From NCBI GenBank assembly GCA_022773585.1, contig JALEZZ010000055.1, positions 1 to 45,639 on the forward strand: a stretch of DNA of 45,639 nt. The letters run 5' to 3'. Shown here in pieces: positions 8,090 to 16,846 of the stretch. Under the pieces are notes generated by a model. The model worked only from the letters and a program-made list of their open reading frames with translations. It made no database searches and had not been told where the DNA came from. The stretch is from Selenomonas sp. GTDB taxonomy: Bacteria > Bacillota > Negativicutes > Selenomonadales > Selenomonadaceae. How positions within the stretch are numbered: the first letter of the stretch is position 1; each line of letters begins with the position of its first letter. The position numbers and the translations under genes were made by a program.

Positions 8090-9058
8090 TCACCTCCCGC
8101 CAAGCCGCCCCGCAAAGCGCGAGCGGTAGTCGAAGAACATGTCGATGAGCCCCGTGAATGCCACAATCTGCAGCAGGAGCCCGTTCAGACAGATGAAGAT
8201 ATAGATGCATGCGCGAATGACGCCGCGCACATGGAAATGCGAAAGCAGGACATGAAGGAGCGAGAGCCCCTGCACAATGCCGGCGAAGAGCGCAATCATG
8301 TTCGCATTGAGCCCCGCCTGGTAGAGATACGGCATCTCATGGCCGCCGCCCCAGTAGAGCGCGACGAGCGAGAAACCGAAGAGATAGAGGAATCCCACGG
8401 GAAGGCGCCACTCGCCAAATGGCGGCAGCGCAGATGGCATCCTTTGGCCAAGCCGCTTCAGCACGCGCCCGCCGAGGAAATAGAGCACAACCGTATCGAA
8501 AAGCCCCATGAGCAGCACGACGAGCGGCGCAAGCTCCGCGAGCATCGTGATGGCCTGGTCGAGCTGCTGCGTTGACTGCTGGATGTCCGTCGAATCAACG
8601 CCGATGTCTTCATACATCTGCGTCGTCGCCGAAAACGCCTCGCGCATGCCGTCGAGCTGCGTCTGCCACGGGTCGATGCCCATGAGGAAGAAAATCAGCG
8701 CAAAACCGAGCATCTTTCCTGCAATCGAGGCGACGAGCCCCGAAAGGAAGATGCGCGTGCCAGAAAGCTCCTTGCGGATCGCCCAGCCGAGCGCGAGCCC
8801 CGTCGGCGCAAAAGCGAGGAAGAGCCGCGCCGCCATCGGCGGCCCCGCGAAGAGCGAGAGCACCGCCGTCGCTGCGACCGACGCCGCTATGCCATAGCGC
8901 AGCCCATGCCGCACCGTCAGAATGGCGACAGGCAGCGCCCAGATCATCACGGCGATGACGCCGACGACCGGCAGATACACCGCCATCAGGCCCAAGACAA
9001 CAGAAAGAGCGGCGAGAATGCCGCTCTCGGTGAGTGGGGCCAGTCGATTGGAAACCAT
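8090..9058 (-). CDS. DUF2232 (YybS-like) polytopic membrane protein
   Basis: A 322-residue integral membrane protein with about eight hydrophobic segments (ILAALSVVLGLMAVYLPVVG, VIAVMIWALPVAIL, YLFGFSLVALYW and others). It resembles Bacillus YybS, whose gene is regularly next to gdpP; the molecular role is unknown. ATG at 9058 follows AAGGATGAAATC. A longer in-frame start at 9184 would add residues read through the serS terminator and is rejected. This is the first gene of the operon. Confidence 0.85.
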   Translation of the reverse strand: MVSNRLAPLTESGILAALSVVLGLMAVYLPVVGVIAVMIWALPVAILTVRHGLRYGIAASVAATAVLSLFAGPPMAARLFLAFAPTGLALGWAIRKELSGTRIFLSGLVASIAGKMLGFALIFFLMGIDPWQTQLDGMREAFSATTQMYEDIGVDSTDIQQSTQQLDQAITMLAELAPLVVLLMGLFDTVVLYFLGGRVLKRLGQRMPSALPPFGEWRLPVGFLYLFGFSLVALYWGGGHEMPYLYQAGLNANMIALFAGIVQGLSLLHVLLSHFHVRGVIRACIYIFICLNGLLLQIVAFTGLIDMFFDYRSRFAGRLGGR

Positions 9059-9091
9059 GATTTCATCCTTTCCATAGTCAAGACCAACCCT

Positions 9092-9120
9092 ATTATACCA
9101 AAAAATTCCGCGATTGCCTA
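9092..9120 (-). promoter_or_regulatory. Predicted sigma-70 promoter of the DUF2232-gdpP-rplI-lon-dnaB-rmlD operon
   Basis: Read leftward, TAGGCA (9120-9115) and a perfect TATAAT (9097-9092) are separated by 17 bases. The start would fall about 25 bases before the DUF2232 ATG. Confidence 0.65.
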
Positions 9121-9152
9121 TGCTTTGCAAAAAGCCGCCCGCTTCTAACCCG

Positions 9153-9192
9153 AAAAGGGCCCGCGCACAGGCTGCTGCCTGCATGCGGGCCC
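9153..9192 (-). terminator. Rho-independent terminator of serS
   Basis: Arms GGGCCCGC and GCGGGCCC (9157-9164/9185-9192) close over an inner CAGGC/GCCTG stem. In the leftward direction they are followed by TTTTC. It lies just after the serS stop and before the next operon promoter. Confidence 0.75.
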
Positions 9193-9229
9193 CTGTCGCG
9201 GGTTCATGCCGGATACATGTCCGAAAAGC

Positions 9230-10510
9230 TTATTCCGGTTTCTTGATGACTTCGACGCCGCCCATGTAGGGGACGAGCGCCTTCGGGATGACGACGCTGC
9301 CGTCTGCCTGCTGGTAGTTCTCGAGGATGGCGGCGACCGTGCGGCCGACGGCGAGGCCGGAGCCGTTCAGCGTATGCACGTACTCAGGCTTGCTCTTGCT
9401 GTCGCGGCGGAACTTGATGTTCGCGCGGCGGGCCTGGTAGTCCGTGCAGTTCGAGCACGAGCTGATCTCGCGGTACTTGTTCTGTGCCGGGAACCAGACC
9501 TCAAGGTCGTACGTCGTAGCGGACGTGAAGCTCATGTCGCCCGTGCAGAGCTTGACGATATGGTACGGGAGCTCGAGCGTTTTGAGGACGTCTTCAGCCG
9601 CCTCGACCATCGTGTCGAGTTCGTGCCAGCTCGTCTCCGGCGTGCAGAACTTGATCATCTCGACCTTGTTGAACTGATGCTGGCGAATGAGGCCGCGCGT
9701 GTCACGACCGGCACTGCCAGCCTCGGCGCGGAAGCATGCCGTGTAGCAGCTGTAGTATTCCGGCAGCTTGCTGCCGTCGAGGATTTCGTCGCGATGGTAG
9801 TTCGTCATCGGGACTTCGGCCGTCGGGACGAGGTAGTAGTCCATGCCTTCGAGCTTGTACATGTCCTCGGCAAATTTTGGCAGCTGGCCCGTGCCGATCA
9901 TGCTGTCCTTGTTCGCGATGTACGGCGCGAGCATTTCCGTGTAGCCGTGCTTGTTCGCATGGAGGTCCATCATGAACGCGATGCAGGCGCGCTCGAGACG
10001 GGCGCCGAGGCCTTTGTAGAACGTGAAGCGCGCGGCCGTGACTTTCGCTGCGCGGTCCGCGTCGAGGATGTCGAGATCCGTGCCGATGTCCCAATGGGCT
10101 TTCGGCTCGAAGTCGAACTTGCGCGGTTCGCCCCACTTGCGGACTTCGGGGTTCTCCGTGTCGTCCTTGCCGATGGGCACGTCTTCGCGCGGCATATTCG
10201 GAATGTGCAGCAGGATGTCGCGGAGCTTCGCTTCGACGTCCTTGAGCTCTTTGTCGAGGCCGGAAATCTTCTCACCGACCGCGCGCATCTCGGCGATGCG
10301 AGCCGATGCATCTTCCTTGTTCTTCTTCATCTGGCTGATCTCTTTCGAGACAGCGTTGCGCTGGCTCTTGAGCGTCTCGGTCTCCTGCAGGAGCTCGCGG
10401 CGGCGCTTGTCGAGATCCGCGAAATCGTCGAGGTTCAGCGGATTGCAGCGGTTCTTCAGCATCTGGCGGACCTCGTCGAGATGGTCGCGCACAAACTTCA
10501 TATCTAACAT
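9230..10510 (-). CDS. serS: Seryl-tRNA synthetase
   Basis: A 426-residue class II synthetase charging tRNA-Ser. The N-terminal helical arm (about 25-105, coiled coil rich in K/E/R) is followed by the catalytic core with motif 2 ([20 protein letters not shown]) and motif 3 ([18 protein letters not shown]). Length and ending (VPYMGG) are typical. ATG at 10510 has GGAGCG upstream. It is probably monocistronic, with its own promoter and terminator. No T-box leader is seen: the 5' leader is only about 30 bases. Confidence 0.96.
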   Translation of the reverse strand: MLDMKFVRDHLDEVRQMLKNRCNPLNLDDFADLDKRRRELLQETETLKSQRNAVSKEISQMKKNKEDASARIAEMRAVGEKISGLDKELKDVEAKLRDILLHIPNMPREDVPIGKDDTENPEVRKWGEPRKFDFEPKAHWDIGTDLDILDADRAAKVTAARFTFYKGLGARLERACIAFMMDLHANKHGYTEMLAPYIANKDSMIGTGQLPKFAEDMYKLEGMDYYLVPTAEVPMTNYHRDEILDGSKLPEYYSCYTACFRAEAGSAGRDTRGLIRQHQFNKVEMIKFCTPETSWHELDTMVEAAEDVLKTLELPYHIVKLCTGDMSFTSATTYDLEVWFPAQNKYREISSCSNCTDYQARRANIKFRRDSKSKPEYVHTLNGSGLAVGRTVAAILENYQQADGSVVIPKALVPYMGGVEVIKKPE

Positions 10511-10546
10511 AATTTTTCACGCTCCAATAGAAAAAGAATTTTCTCT

Positions 10547-10575
10547 ATTATAGTATAGGAAATTTACTGTGTCAA
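10547..10575 (-). promoter_or_regulatory. Consensus sigma-70 promoter of serS
   Basis: Read leftward, TTGACA (10575-10570), a 17-base spacer and TATAAT (10552-10547) form a full-consensus promoter. The predicted start is about 30 bases from the serS ATG. Confidence 0.88.
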
Positions 10576-10578
10576 AAA

Positions 10579-10742
10579 GAGGAGCCGCCGACGAAACGAG
10601 TCCGTCCAGATTGCCGCAGATTTTTCGTTCTGACAAGGAGTCAAACCGCAAGGCGTAGCAGAGCTACGTCGAGGATTTGACGACGCAGTCAGGGCGGAAA
10701 AGATGCCGCAAGATGGGCGGACGACTTCGTCGGCGGCTCCTC
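10579..10742. repeat. 164-bp long palindromic (MITE-like) element
   Basis: The ends are perfect 17-base inverted repeats, GAGGAGCCGCCGACGAA and its complement (10579-10595/10726-10742). Imperfect pairing continues inward (GTCCG, TTGCCGCA, ATTTTTCG facing matching segments) to an inner stem GTCAAA...GCGTAGC-AGA-GCTACG...TTTGAC. The whole block could fold into one long hairpin. It begins at the base after the stop codon of the 10743 gene and ends just before the serS -35 box. Nothing coding is recognised inside. It could be a miniature element, a terminator region or a structured RNA. Confidence 0.65.
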
Positions 10743-11669
10743 TCAGTTGATGCTGTAGCGGTTCACCCATTTCACATGGGTCTGGGCGTAGGTGCGGAGC
10801 GCTGTGAGGCCCTGGGCCTGCGGCGTGCCCGTGGATATCATGCGGTAGGCGCCGCCGAGGTCGTCTTCGAGATCCTTCCAGCCCGTCTGGCCGCTCCAGT
10901 ATTTCGCTTTGACGACGCGCTCCGTGCCCTGCGGCAGGTTCACGGCTTTCTTGAGGAACTTGATTTCGAGCGTATTGCCCGATGCGTCTTTGAGCGTGTC
11001 CCACTCCCAGAAAATCAGGTTCTCGCCCTTCTTGCGCATCGTCGTCGTGTCGGCGATGGCCGTCGTCGTGAGGCCGTCAATCTCGCTCGTGTAGAGGTCG
11101 AGCCAGCGGTCTTCGGCCTTGGCGCGCTCCGTCTCGCCCTCGTGGAAGACGTTGTCCACAATGACGGTGTAGAACTGCTCGTCAAACGACTGCGAATTGA
11201 TTTCCTTCTCTTTGCCATCGGCATGCGACCAGACGACCTTGCCTTGCGGGTCGTAGAAATCTTCCTTCGCATACTGGACCGTGCGGTTCTGCGGATTCAC
11301 CTTCAGCAGCGCGACGCTGTAGGAAAGCTGGGCGGGGTTCGGGATGACATCCTTGACGCCGTAGCTCTGGATGGTCTCCTGCGCGCCGCCGTAGCTGTAG
11401 CTCGTCTTGATGTACGCCTCGATTTCCGTCGCGACCTTGCCGCGCGCCGTCTCGACGCTGCCCGTCGTGACGACGGACGAAGGGTCGAAATAGTTGCTGT
11501 ACTTGTCGTCCGACGACAGCCAGTACCAGCCCGTCTCCTCCGACGTGCTCTGCGGCGCGGCTTGCGCAGTCTGCGCCTCCTCGGCAAAGGCCGATGCCGG
11601 AGCAATCGGCGCAGCCAGCAATAGTGCAGCGAGTACAGGCACGAAGGAACTCTTTTTCAAAAATTGCAT
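10743..11669 (-). CDS. Exported protein of unknown function
   Basis: A 308-residue protein with a clear Sec signal peptide: MQFLKKSS, a hydrophobic core, and a probable cleavage site after ASAFA. The mature part has no motif I can assign. It has a Gln/Ala/Ser-rich linker and then a mostly beta-strand-like, Trp/Tyr-rich region (WYWLSSDDKYSNYFDPSSV). In other Negativicutes such proteins are small secreted or periplasmic proteins with repeated 'YSVALLKVNPQNRTV'-type strands; this comparison is from memory. ATG at 11669 has GAGAGGTG upstream. It follows hydF by 7 bases, so it is probably co-transcribed, without an obvious functional link. Confidence 0.75.
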   Translation of the reverse strand: MQFLKKSSFVPVLAALLLAAPIAPASAFAEEAQTAQAAPQSTSEETGWYWLSSDDKYSNYFDPSSVVTTGSVETARGKVATEIEAYIKTSYSYGGAQETIQSYGVKDVIPNPAQLSYSVALLKVNPQNRTVQYAKEDFYDPQGKVVWSHADGKEKEINSQSFDEQFYTVIVDNVFHEGETERAKAEDRWLDLYTSEIDGLTTTAIADTTTMRKKGENLIFWEWDTLKDASGNTLEIKFLKKAVNLPQGTERVVKAKYWSGQTGWKDLEDDLGGAYRMISTGTPQAQGLTALRTYAQTHVKWVNRYSIN

Positions 11670-11676
11670 GATGGTT

Positions 11677-12948
11677 TCACCTCTCGGAAAATGGATTTTC
11701 TGGCAGGGAAATATCATCGAGGATGCCGAGCATCGCCGCGATGGCGAGCCCGTAATTCGTCATGGGGACGCCCGCTTCCTTCGCCTCGTTCGCGCGGAAG
11801 AGGACGTAGCTGCGGTTGAACATGCAGCTGCCGCAATGGATGATGAGGTCATACGGCGCAAGGTCTTCGGGAAAGTCCTTGCCGCTGACGACGGTCGTCT
11901 GGACGCCGTCGCCGAGATTCTTTCGGAGCAGCCGCGGGATCTTGATGCGGCCGATGTCGCCGTCGAGCGGCTTGTGGGTGCAAGCCTCGGCAATCAGGAC
12001 ATTCCAGCCGCGCTTCTCGCCCGCCTTCGCTTGCGCTGCGAGGTCCGCGAGATGGTGCGCTCCCGCGAGGAAGTAGTCGATGTCGCCCTTGAGCGCGGCA
12101 AAGAGCGCTGAAAACGACGTGAGCTTCGAAGCGGCGGGCTTCTTTTCAAAGACCGTGCGGAACGCCTGCGAGTCCGTGATGATGAGCTTCGGCGGCTTCG
12201 TCATCGCCGCAAGCGCCGCGTCCATGCAGTCCGTCGTGCAGCTCATGACGAGCGCGTGCTTGTCGAGGAGCTCGCGGAGCGTCTGCACCTGCGGCAGGAT
12301 CAGGCGGCCTTTCGGCGCCTGGATGTCCTGCGGCATGACGAGCAGCACGAGGTCCTGCGTATCCGTCCCCACGAGGCTGCCCGTGATGGAGCGCAGCCGG
12401 TAGTCCTCGGGCAGCAGCCGCGCGATTTCGCGACGCACGGCTTCGAGGCCGTGATGCTTTTCCGCGCTGACGGCGAGCGTGCTGCAGCCCGTCGCCTGCG
12501 CGATGGCGTCTTTCCGTGCATGGCCTTCATCTTTTGCAGCATCGGCCTGCGCGACGACGGCAAGCACGGGCTTTCCCGCCTGCTGGAAGCGCCGCACCCA
12601 CGCGAGCTCCTCCTCGTCACCATCCTCGGTTTCCTCTGGAGAAAAGAGCACGAGCGCGATGTCCGTCTCGGCCGCCGCGCGCTCCGTCTGGTGCACGCGC
12701 GCCGCGCCGAGCCCTGCCTCCTGCTCGTCGTCATCAAAGCCCGCCGTGTCGATGAAAACGACTGGCCCTAGCCCTGCAATCTCCATGGATTTATAGACGG
12801 GATCCGTCGTCGTGCCCGGCTTCTCCGAGACGACGGCGAGGCTCTGCCCGACGAGCACATTCATGAGGCTCGACTTGCCGCTGTTGCGCCGCCCGAAGAG
12901 CCCGATGTGGAGCCGCGACGCGCGCGGCGTATCCTGCAAGGTTGTCAT
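11677..12948 (-). CDS. hydF: [FeFe]-hydrogenase maturation GTPase HydF
   Basis: A 423-residue scaffold protein on which the 2Fe subcluster of the hydrogenase H-cluster is completed before transfer to HydA. The GTPase domain has P-loop G19-RRNSGKS, switch region GTTTDP and DTAGFDD. The C-terminal cluster-binding region contains HCGSCMFNRSYV, the His/Cys ligand motif of HydF. ATG at 12948 has GGGGGTG about 9 bases upstream; the ATG at 13002 has no such site. HydE is encoded 5.6 kb away; HydG and the hydrogenase itself are not in the window. Confidence 0.92.
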   Translation of the reverse strand: MTTLQDTPRASRLHIGLFGRRNSGKSSLMNVLVGQSLAVVSEKPGTTTDPVYKSMEIAGLGPVVFIDTAGFDDDEQEAGLGAARVHQTERAAAETDIALVLFSPEETEDGDEEELAWVRRFQQAGKPVLAVVAQADAAKDEGHARKDAIAQATGCSTLAVSAEKHHGLEAVRREIARLLPEDYRLRSITGSLVGTDTQDLVLLVMPQDIQAPKGRLILPQVQTLRELLDKHALVMSCTTDCMDAALAAMTKPPKLIITDSQAFRTVFEKKPAASKLTSFSALFAALKGDIDYFLAGAHHLADLAAQAKAGEKRGWNVLIAEACTHKPLDGDIGRIKIPRLLRKNLGDGVQTTVVSGKDFPEDLAPYDLIIHCGSCMFNRSYVLFRANEAKEAGVPMTNYGLAIAAMLGILDDISLPENPFSER

Positions 12949-12976
12949 CAATGTCACACCCCCAAGGAATAAGGAT

Positions 12977-13042
12977 CGTCGGCTTTCAGCCGACGTAAGC
13001 AATCAGTAAGCGCTAAAGCGCTAACTGCTTGCTTAAAGTATA
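12977..13042. promoter_or_regulatory. Two tandem hairpins and a -10 box in the hydF 5' region
   Basis: CGTCGGCT-TTC-AGCCGACG (12977-12995) and a 40-base stem (12996-13035, two 19-base arms with two mismatches around AGCGCT) lie between the hydF ATG and an extended -10 box TGA-TATACT (leftward, hexamer 13042-13037). The predicted start falls in the outer arm of the large stem. The dyads may be operator, leader structure or repeat; which is not decidable here. Confidence 0.45.
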
Positions 13043-13111
13043 TCACGAAGGAGACGGCAGATGGTAGCTTTATTTTGTCATTTATGCTAATATTAGAGGA
13101 TAGGAATGTGT

Positions 13112-13140
13112 TTGCAAAAGTGAGATTTTTTCGTTATCAT
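13112..13140 (+). promoter_or_regulatory. Predicted promoter of the HD-GYP gene
   Basis: TTGCAA (13112-13117), 17 bases, TATCAT (13135-13140). The start codon is about 28 bases downstream. The hexamers are two mismatches or fewer from consensus. Confidence 0.45.
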
Positions 13141-13168
13141 CATCGTCGTCAGCGAAGGAATGGGATTT

Positions 13169-14314
13169 ATGCTCAGATTACCCGTCAAGAATCTAAAAAA
13201 GGGCATGATCGTCGCCCAAAGCATCTACAACCACCATGGCGGCAGCTACCTCGTCAAGGGCAGCGCCATCACGCCAGAATACATCCATCAGCTCAAGAAA
13301 ATCGGCATCCCGACCGTCAACGTCACGAGCGCCGACCCGAGCTTCCAGCTCCAGCCGCCCGAGGACGTCGTGCAGGAAACGACGCGCATCGACGCCATTC
13401 AGCACGTCTACGAAGCGTTCCAGAATGTCGAACAGGAAGGCCGCCTCGATGCCCAGGCGATGGAGACCGTCTCGGACAACATCATCCGCGACATCATCCA
13501 GCGCAAGGAGAACCTCGTGCAGCTCACGGACATCCGCCTGCACGATACCTACACGTTCGCCCACAGCGTCAACGTCGCCATCCTCTCGGCCATGCTCGGC
13601 ATGCTCTGCCGCTACACGCGGAAAGACATGAACATCCTGACGCTCGGTGCGCTCCTGCACGACCTCGGCAAAATCGACGTCTCGACGCGCATCCTCACGA
13701 AGAACACGCGCCTCACGGACTCCGAATTCGCCGAAATCAAGAGCCACCCTGAAAAAGGTGCCGAGCACATCCATGAGATGGATCACGAACTCCCCTCGAC
13801 CAGCATCCTCGCTGCCATCGCGCGCGAACACCACGAGCACATCGACGGACGGGGCTACCCGCGCGGCCTGCAGGGAGACGAAATCCATCGCTTCGCGAAA
13901 ATCGTCGCCATCGCCGACGTCTACGACGCGCTGACGAGCGAGCGGCCCTACAAGAGAGCCTACACGCCGAATGTCGCCTACAACATCATGAAGAACGTCA
14001 ACATCGGCCAGTTCGACCCGGACCTTCTCGACCTCTTCTTCAACAACGTCGCCATCTACCCCGTCGGCACGATACTCAAAACCGACTACGGCTACGCCAT
14101 CGTCAAGAAATGCGAATTCGGCAAGACCGAAGCGCCGACCATTGTGGTGTTCGCGAACCTCGAAGGCCGCCTGATTCCGAAGGCCGAAACCATCGACCTC
14201 GCGGCCGAGCCGCGTGGCGCCAAGCTCATCCAGATGGTCGTCGCCGACAACGAGCTCCGGCACTTCATCCACGAACTCAGCGTCGATCCGTCGCAATACC
14301 TGCGGGAAGCGTGA
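13169..14314 (+). CDS. HD-GYP domain cyclic-di-GMP phosphodiesterase
   Basis: A 381-residue cytoplasmic protein. An N-terminal DUF3391-like segment begins MLRLPVKNLKKGMIVAQSIY. The central HD-GYP domain (about 125-290) carries LLHDLGK and the signature HHEHIDGRGYPRGL. The metal ligands and the GYP motif are present, so c-di-GMP hydrolysis is expected. A C-terminal extension of about 80 residues is of unknown function. The start at 13169 is preferred because GAAGGA lies 9 bases upstream; at the ATG at 13160 the site would abut the codon. It is followed by two genes on the same strand, 57 and 41 bases apart, possibly an operon. Confidence 0.9.
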   Translation: MLRLPVKNLKKGMIVAQSIYNHHGGSYLVKGSAITPEYIHQLKKIGIPTVNVTSADPSFQLQPPEDVVQETTRIDAIQHVYEAFQNVEQEGRLDAQAMETVSDNIIRDIIQRKENLVQLTDIRLHDTYTFAHSVNVAILSAMLGMLCRYTRKDMNILTLGALLHDLGKIDVSTRILTKNTRLTDSEFAEIKSHPEKGAEHIHEMDHELPSTSILAAIAREHHEHIDGRGYPRGLQGDEIHRFAKIVAIADVYDALTSERPYKRAYTPNVAYNIMKNVNIGQFDPDLLDLFFNNVAIYPVGTILKTDYGYAIVKKCEFGKTEAPTIVVFANLEGRLIPKAETIDLAAEPRGAKLIQMVVADNELRHFIHELSVDPSQYLREA

Positions 14315-14371
14315 CCGCCACCGAGGCAGCGAGGCAGCCACACACGGGAACAGCAGAAAGGAGAAAACGCC

Positions 14372-14935
14372 ATGGGAAAACCAGCCAGCGAGAAGCCCCG
14401 CACGATCCAGGAGGCCATGACGGCGTATGAGAACCGCATCGAGGAACTCGAACTCGAAAAGGCCATGCTCGAAGAAGAGAACGAGACGCTCCGCGCGCGC
14501 GTCGCAAGCTTTTCCAGTGCGGGCGCATCGACAGGAGACACCGTGATTGCGCGCGGGCAGGAACGCGACCTCTACCCCGGCGAAATCCGCGAAGTCGTGC
14601 TCGACGTGCTGTGGCATGTCGGCGAGGACTGCCGGCAGGGCAGCCGACGGGCCGAAATCTTGCGCGACATCGTAAAAAGCAACGCCTTCCAGGATGAGCC
14701 GCGCCGCCGTGCGCAGGAGCTCAAGACCATCCTCAAAGGCTACTCCGGCATGACGTCTGCCGTGCGCAAGAAGCTCCACGACCTCGGCATCGACGCCGAC
14801 GCGAAAGTCAGCAAGCACATCAAGGTCTCATACTACGGCGACCCGCGCTATGCTGCGACGCTTGCCTCGTCGGGCAGCGATTCCCGCTGCGGCGGCAAGA
14901 ACCTCGCCTCCGACCTCATCCAGCGTTTTTTCTGA
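14372..14935 (+). CDS. Coiled-coil protein of unknown function
   Basis: 187 residues; not recognised. Residues about 18-48 form a strongly heptad-like coiled coil (IEELELEKAMLEEENETLRA). The rest is a basic, helical domain containing LYPGEIREVVLDVLWHV, RRAEILRDIV and a conserved-looking VSKHIKVSYYGDPRY, suggestive of nucleic-acid or protein binding. There is no signal peptide or membrane segment. GAAAGGAG lies upstream of ATG 14372. It follows the HD-GYP gene by 57 bases and may share its transcript. A role in c-di-GMP signalling is possible only by context. Confidence 0.7.
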   Translation: MGKPASEKPRTIQEAMTAYENRIEELELEKAMLEEENETLRARVASFSSAGASTGDTVIARGQERDLYPGEIREVVLDVLWHVGEDCRQGSRRAEILRDIVKSNAFQDEPRRRAQELKTILKGYSGMTSAVRKKLHDLGIDADAKVSKHIKVSYYGDPRYAATLASSGSDSRCGGKNLASDLIQRFF

Positions 14936-14976
14936 TTTTCAAACAACGAATCTGACCTTCGGAGGTCTTTCACTTT

Positions 14977-15450
14977 ATGTTCAAACGCATCGTCCTTGCC
15001 GTCGGGCTGCTCCTCATGCTCGCCGGCATTTTCGGTTTTTCCTATACCTACAGCTACGACCACCGCACAGCCGAGAGCCTCTCGGCCTACTGCCGCATCG
15101 ACTTCCAGAGCTCGCACACGGAATCCGGCGCGCTCGAAGGCGCCGTGCTGACCATCTGGGACAGCCGCTACGGCACGGAAAAACTCCTGCCGCAGGCCGT
15201 CCTCTACACGGACGGCACCGCCTGGGAAATGGTCGCGACGGTGAAGCAGCTCCCGCCGCCTGGAGAATCCGATCCCTCCAACCGTTTCAAGAACGAGAAC
15301 AAACTCTTCTGCGAACTCCCGAAAGCCAGCCTCAAGGCCGTGCGCAACGCCGACGAAGTCCGCATCCGCTACTACTACGAAGACGGCCAGACCATCGACC
15401 TGCCGCTCAACGCGCCTGACCTCGAATACTGGAAGGCACAGCTGCAATAA
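14977..15450 (+). CDS. Membrane-anchored protein of unknown function
   Basis: 157 residues with an N-terminal hydrophobic helix (FKRIVLAVGLLLMLAGIFGF), either a signal anchor or an uncleaved signal, followed by an extracytoplasmic domain of about 125 residues with alternating hydrophobic strands (IRYYYEDGQTIDLPL). No family recognised. TCGGAGG precedes the start. It ends 12 bases before the stop of the convergent ATPase pseudogene. Confidence 0.7.
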   Translation: MFKRIVLAVGLLLMLAGIFGFSYTYSYDHRTAESLSAYCRIDFQSSHTESGALEGAVLTIWDSRYGTEKLLPQAVLYTDGTAWEMVATVKQLPPPGESDPSNRFKNENKLFCELPKASLKAVRNADEVRIRYYYEDGQTIDLPLNAPDLEYWKAQLQ

Positions 15451-15462
15451 AGACGCTCCGTT

Positions 15463-16702
15463 TTATGCTCTTTGGATCAGCACATGCTTCTTGCAGAACG
15501 CAACGCCATAGCGCCAGATGGTCTGCACGCCTGCGGCTTCGAGCTCCGTGACATAGGCTTTTTCATCCATCTGCTGAAGCGCCGCATCTGTCGCCTGCTC
15601 GAGCGCTTCCTCGCTTTCCACGGCCTTGAATTCCATGAGAATGCCAGGGAGCGCCGCATTCTTCGGGAACATCGCAAGATTGAAACGGCCATATCCGCTC
15701 TCGCGATTTGATACGACGCGATAGTCTCTCTCATAATACAGCACGCAGCCGAGCATGAGGCCATGGTAAAAACTTTCAGCATCCGCCGTGTCATATGAGC
15801 TCACGGCACGCAGCAGGACGCCTTGGAAAATTTTCTGGAAATCTTCCGCCTTTCCCTGCTGAATGGCAAGTCCCATCTTGTAAAACGAGACTTCACCGTA
15901 GCTGCAGTCGACGCGGTCGAAAAGTTCTGACTGAAACAGCATGCGGATTTCGCGGTTCGGGATGGCAAGCTCATACATCCGCTCACCGCCTCCAACGCGG
16001 ACACTCCCGACCGCCTTGAGGCAGCCTGTCTGCAGAAGCATCGTGTAGATGTCTCCGGCATTCTTCCCGATTTCATCGTAGATGACGCCCTCGCGCACCC
16101 GCGCCATCACCGTGCCGCCCGTCATGAGCGACCGCAGTTCCTCCCAACGCGCCTCGTCCGCTTGTGCGAGCATCGTCTGGATGATGTCATTCGACGACGT
16201 GTCCACCCAGTAGGCTTCTGCCGTACAATGCTCACTGAAGTAATTGTTGACCGACCACGGGTTGTAGATTTCCATCCCCTGGAAACGCAGTCCGGTCGCC
16301 AGCATCCATCTCATCTTGAAGCAGATACTTGAATCGGCTGTACAAGTAAGCAAACTCTGAGGCAATGTTTTTCTGCATGCCCTCCCAGTCATCCCACTCC
16401 ATGTTTTTCATCGTCAGGAAAATGACGGGCCGCGTGCCCTGCTCGGCCATCGCGACCGGATCGTCCATGACCTGAAGTCCTTCGAACAGCTTTCGATGTT
16501 CCTCGGCATCCTCGATGTCAAGAAATTGCTGCGTCATCGACAGCAGGAGCGTCTTGCCGAAGCGGCGCGGGCGCGTGATGAGCGTCACGTCAGCGTGGCC
16601 GCGGAAGAATTCGCTGAGGAACGTCGTCTTGTCCACAAAATAATAGTTGTTCTCGCGAAGTTTCCCAAAATACTCCGTCCCAATGGGGATGACTGGCTTC
16701 AT
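15463..16702 (-). pseudogene. AAA-ATPase/PD-(D/E)XK nuclease-like protein (DUF1703 type), internally deleted and frameshifted
   Basis: The N-terminal part (from 16702, with GGAGG upstream) is typical of the family: IPIGTEYFGKLRENNYYFVD, then TRPRRFGKTLLLSM as the P-loop-like site. After SRFKYLLQDEMDAG the frame ceases to match. The family's C-terminal half resumes in another frame at RFQGMEIYNPWSVNNYFSEH and runs to 15463, including the restriction-fold region (GILMEFKAVE). About 150-180 central residues that normally carry Walker B (LIDEYDAP) and the sensor region are missing. The junction lies near 16275-16300. The sequence shows one out-of-frame internal deletion, so the product should be inactive. 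Intact relatives are often numerous paralogues of unknown, possibly defence-related, role. Confidence 0.85.
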
Positions 16703-16738
16703 ACACGCACCTCCAAAACAAAACTCGTGCTATCTTCA

Positions 16739-16846
16739 GTATTTTCGCTCGGCGCGCAGGCCGTCGTGCTGGCCCCCGAAGCCTTGCGCACAGAAGTCCT
16801 GCACCGCCTGCAGGACGCCGCAAAATGGTACGGCTCAGAAGAGTGA
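16739..16846 (+). pseudogene. WYL-domain regulator, 3' remnant
   Basis: The + strand reads VFSLGAQAVVLAPEALRTEV, a short helix, then AAKWYGSEE and stop. This is the usual C-terminal tail of WYL-domain (DeoR-like) regulators (SLG.DAEVL.PEELR). Nothing upstream continues the gene. It ends overlapping the 3' end of the DUF1848 gene on the other strand. Confidence 0.55.

Noticed and set aside
10511..10575. T-box leader for serS
   Set aside because: The consensus promoter leaves a leader of about 30 bases, too short for a T-box.
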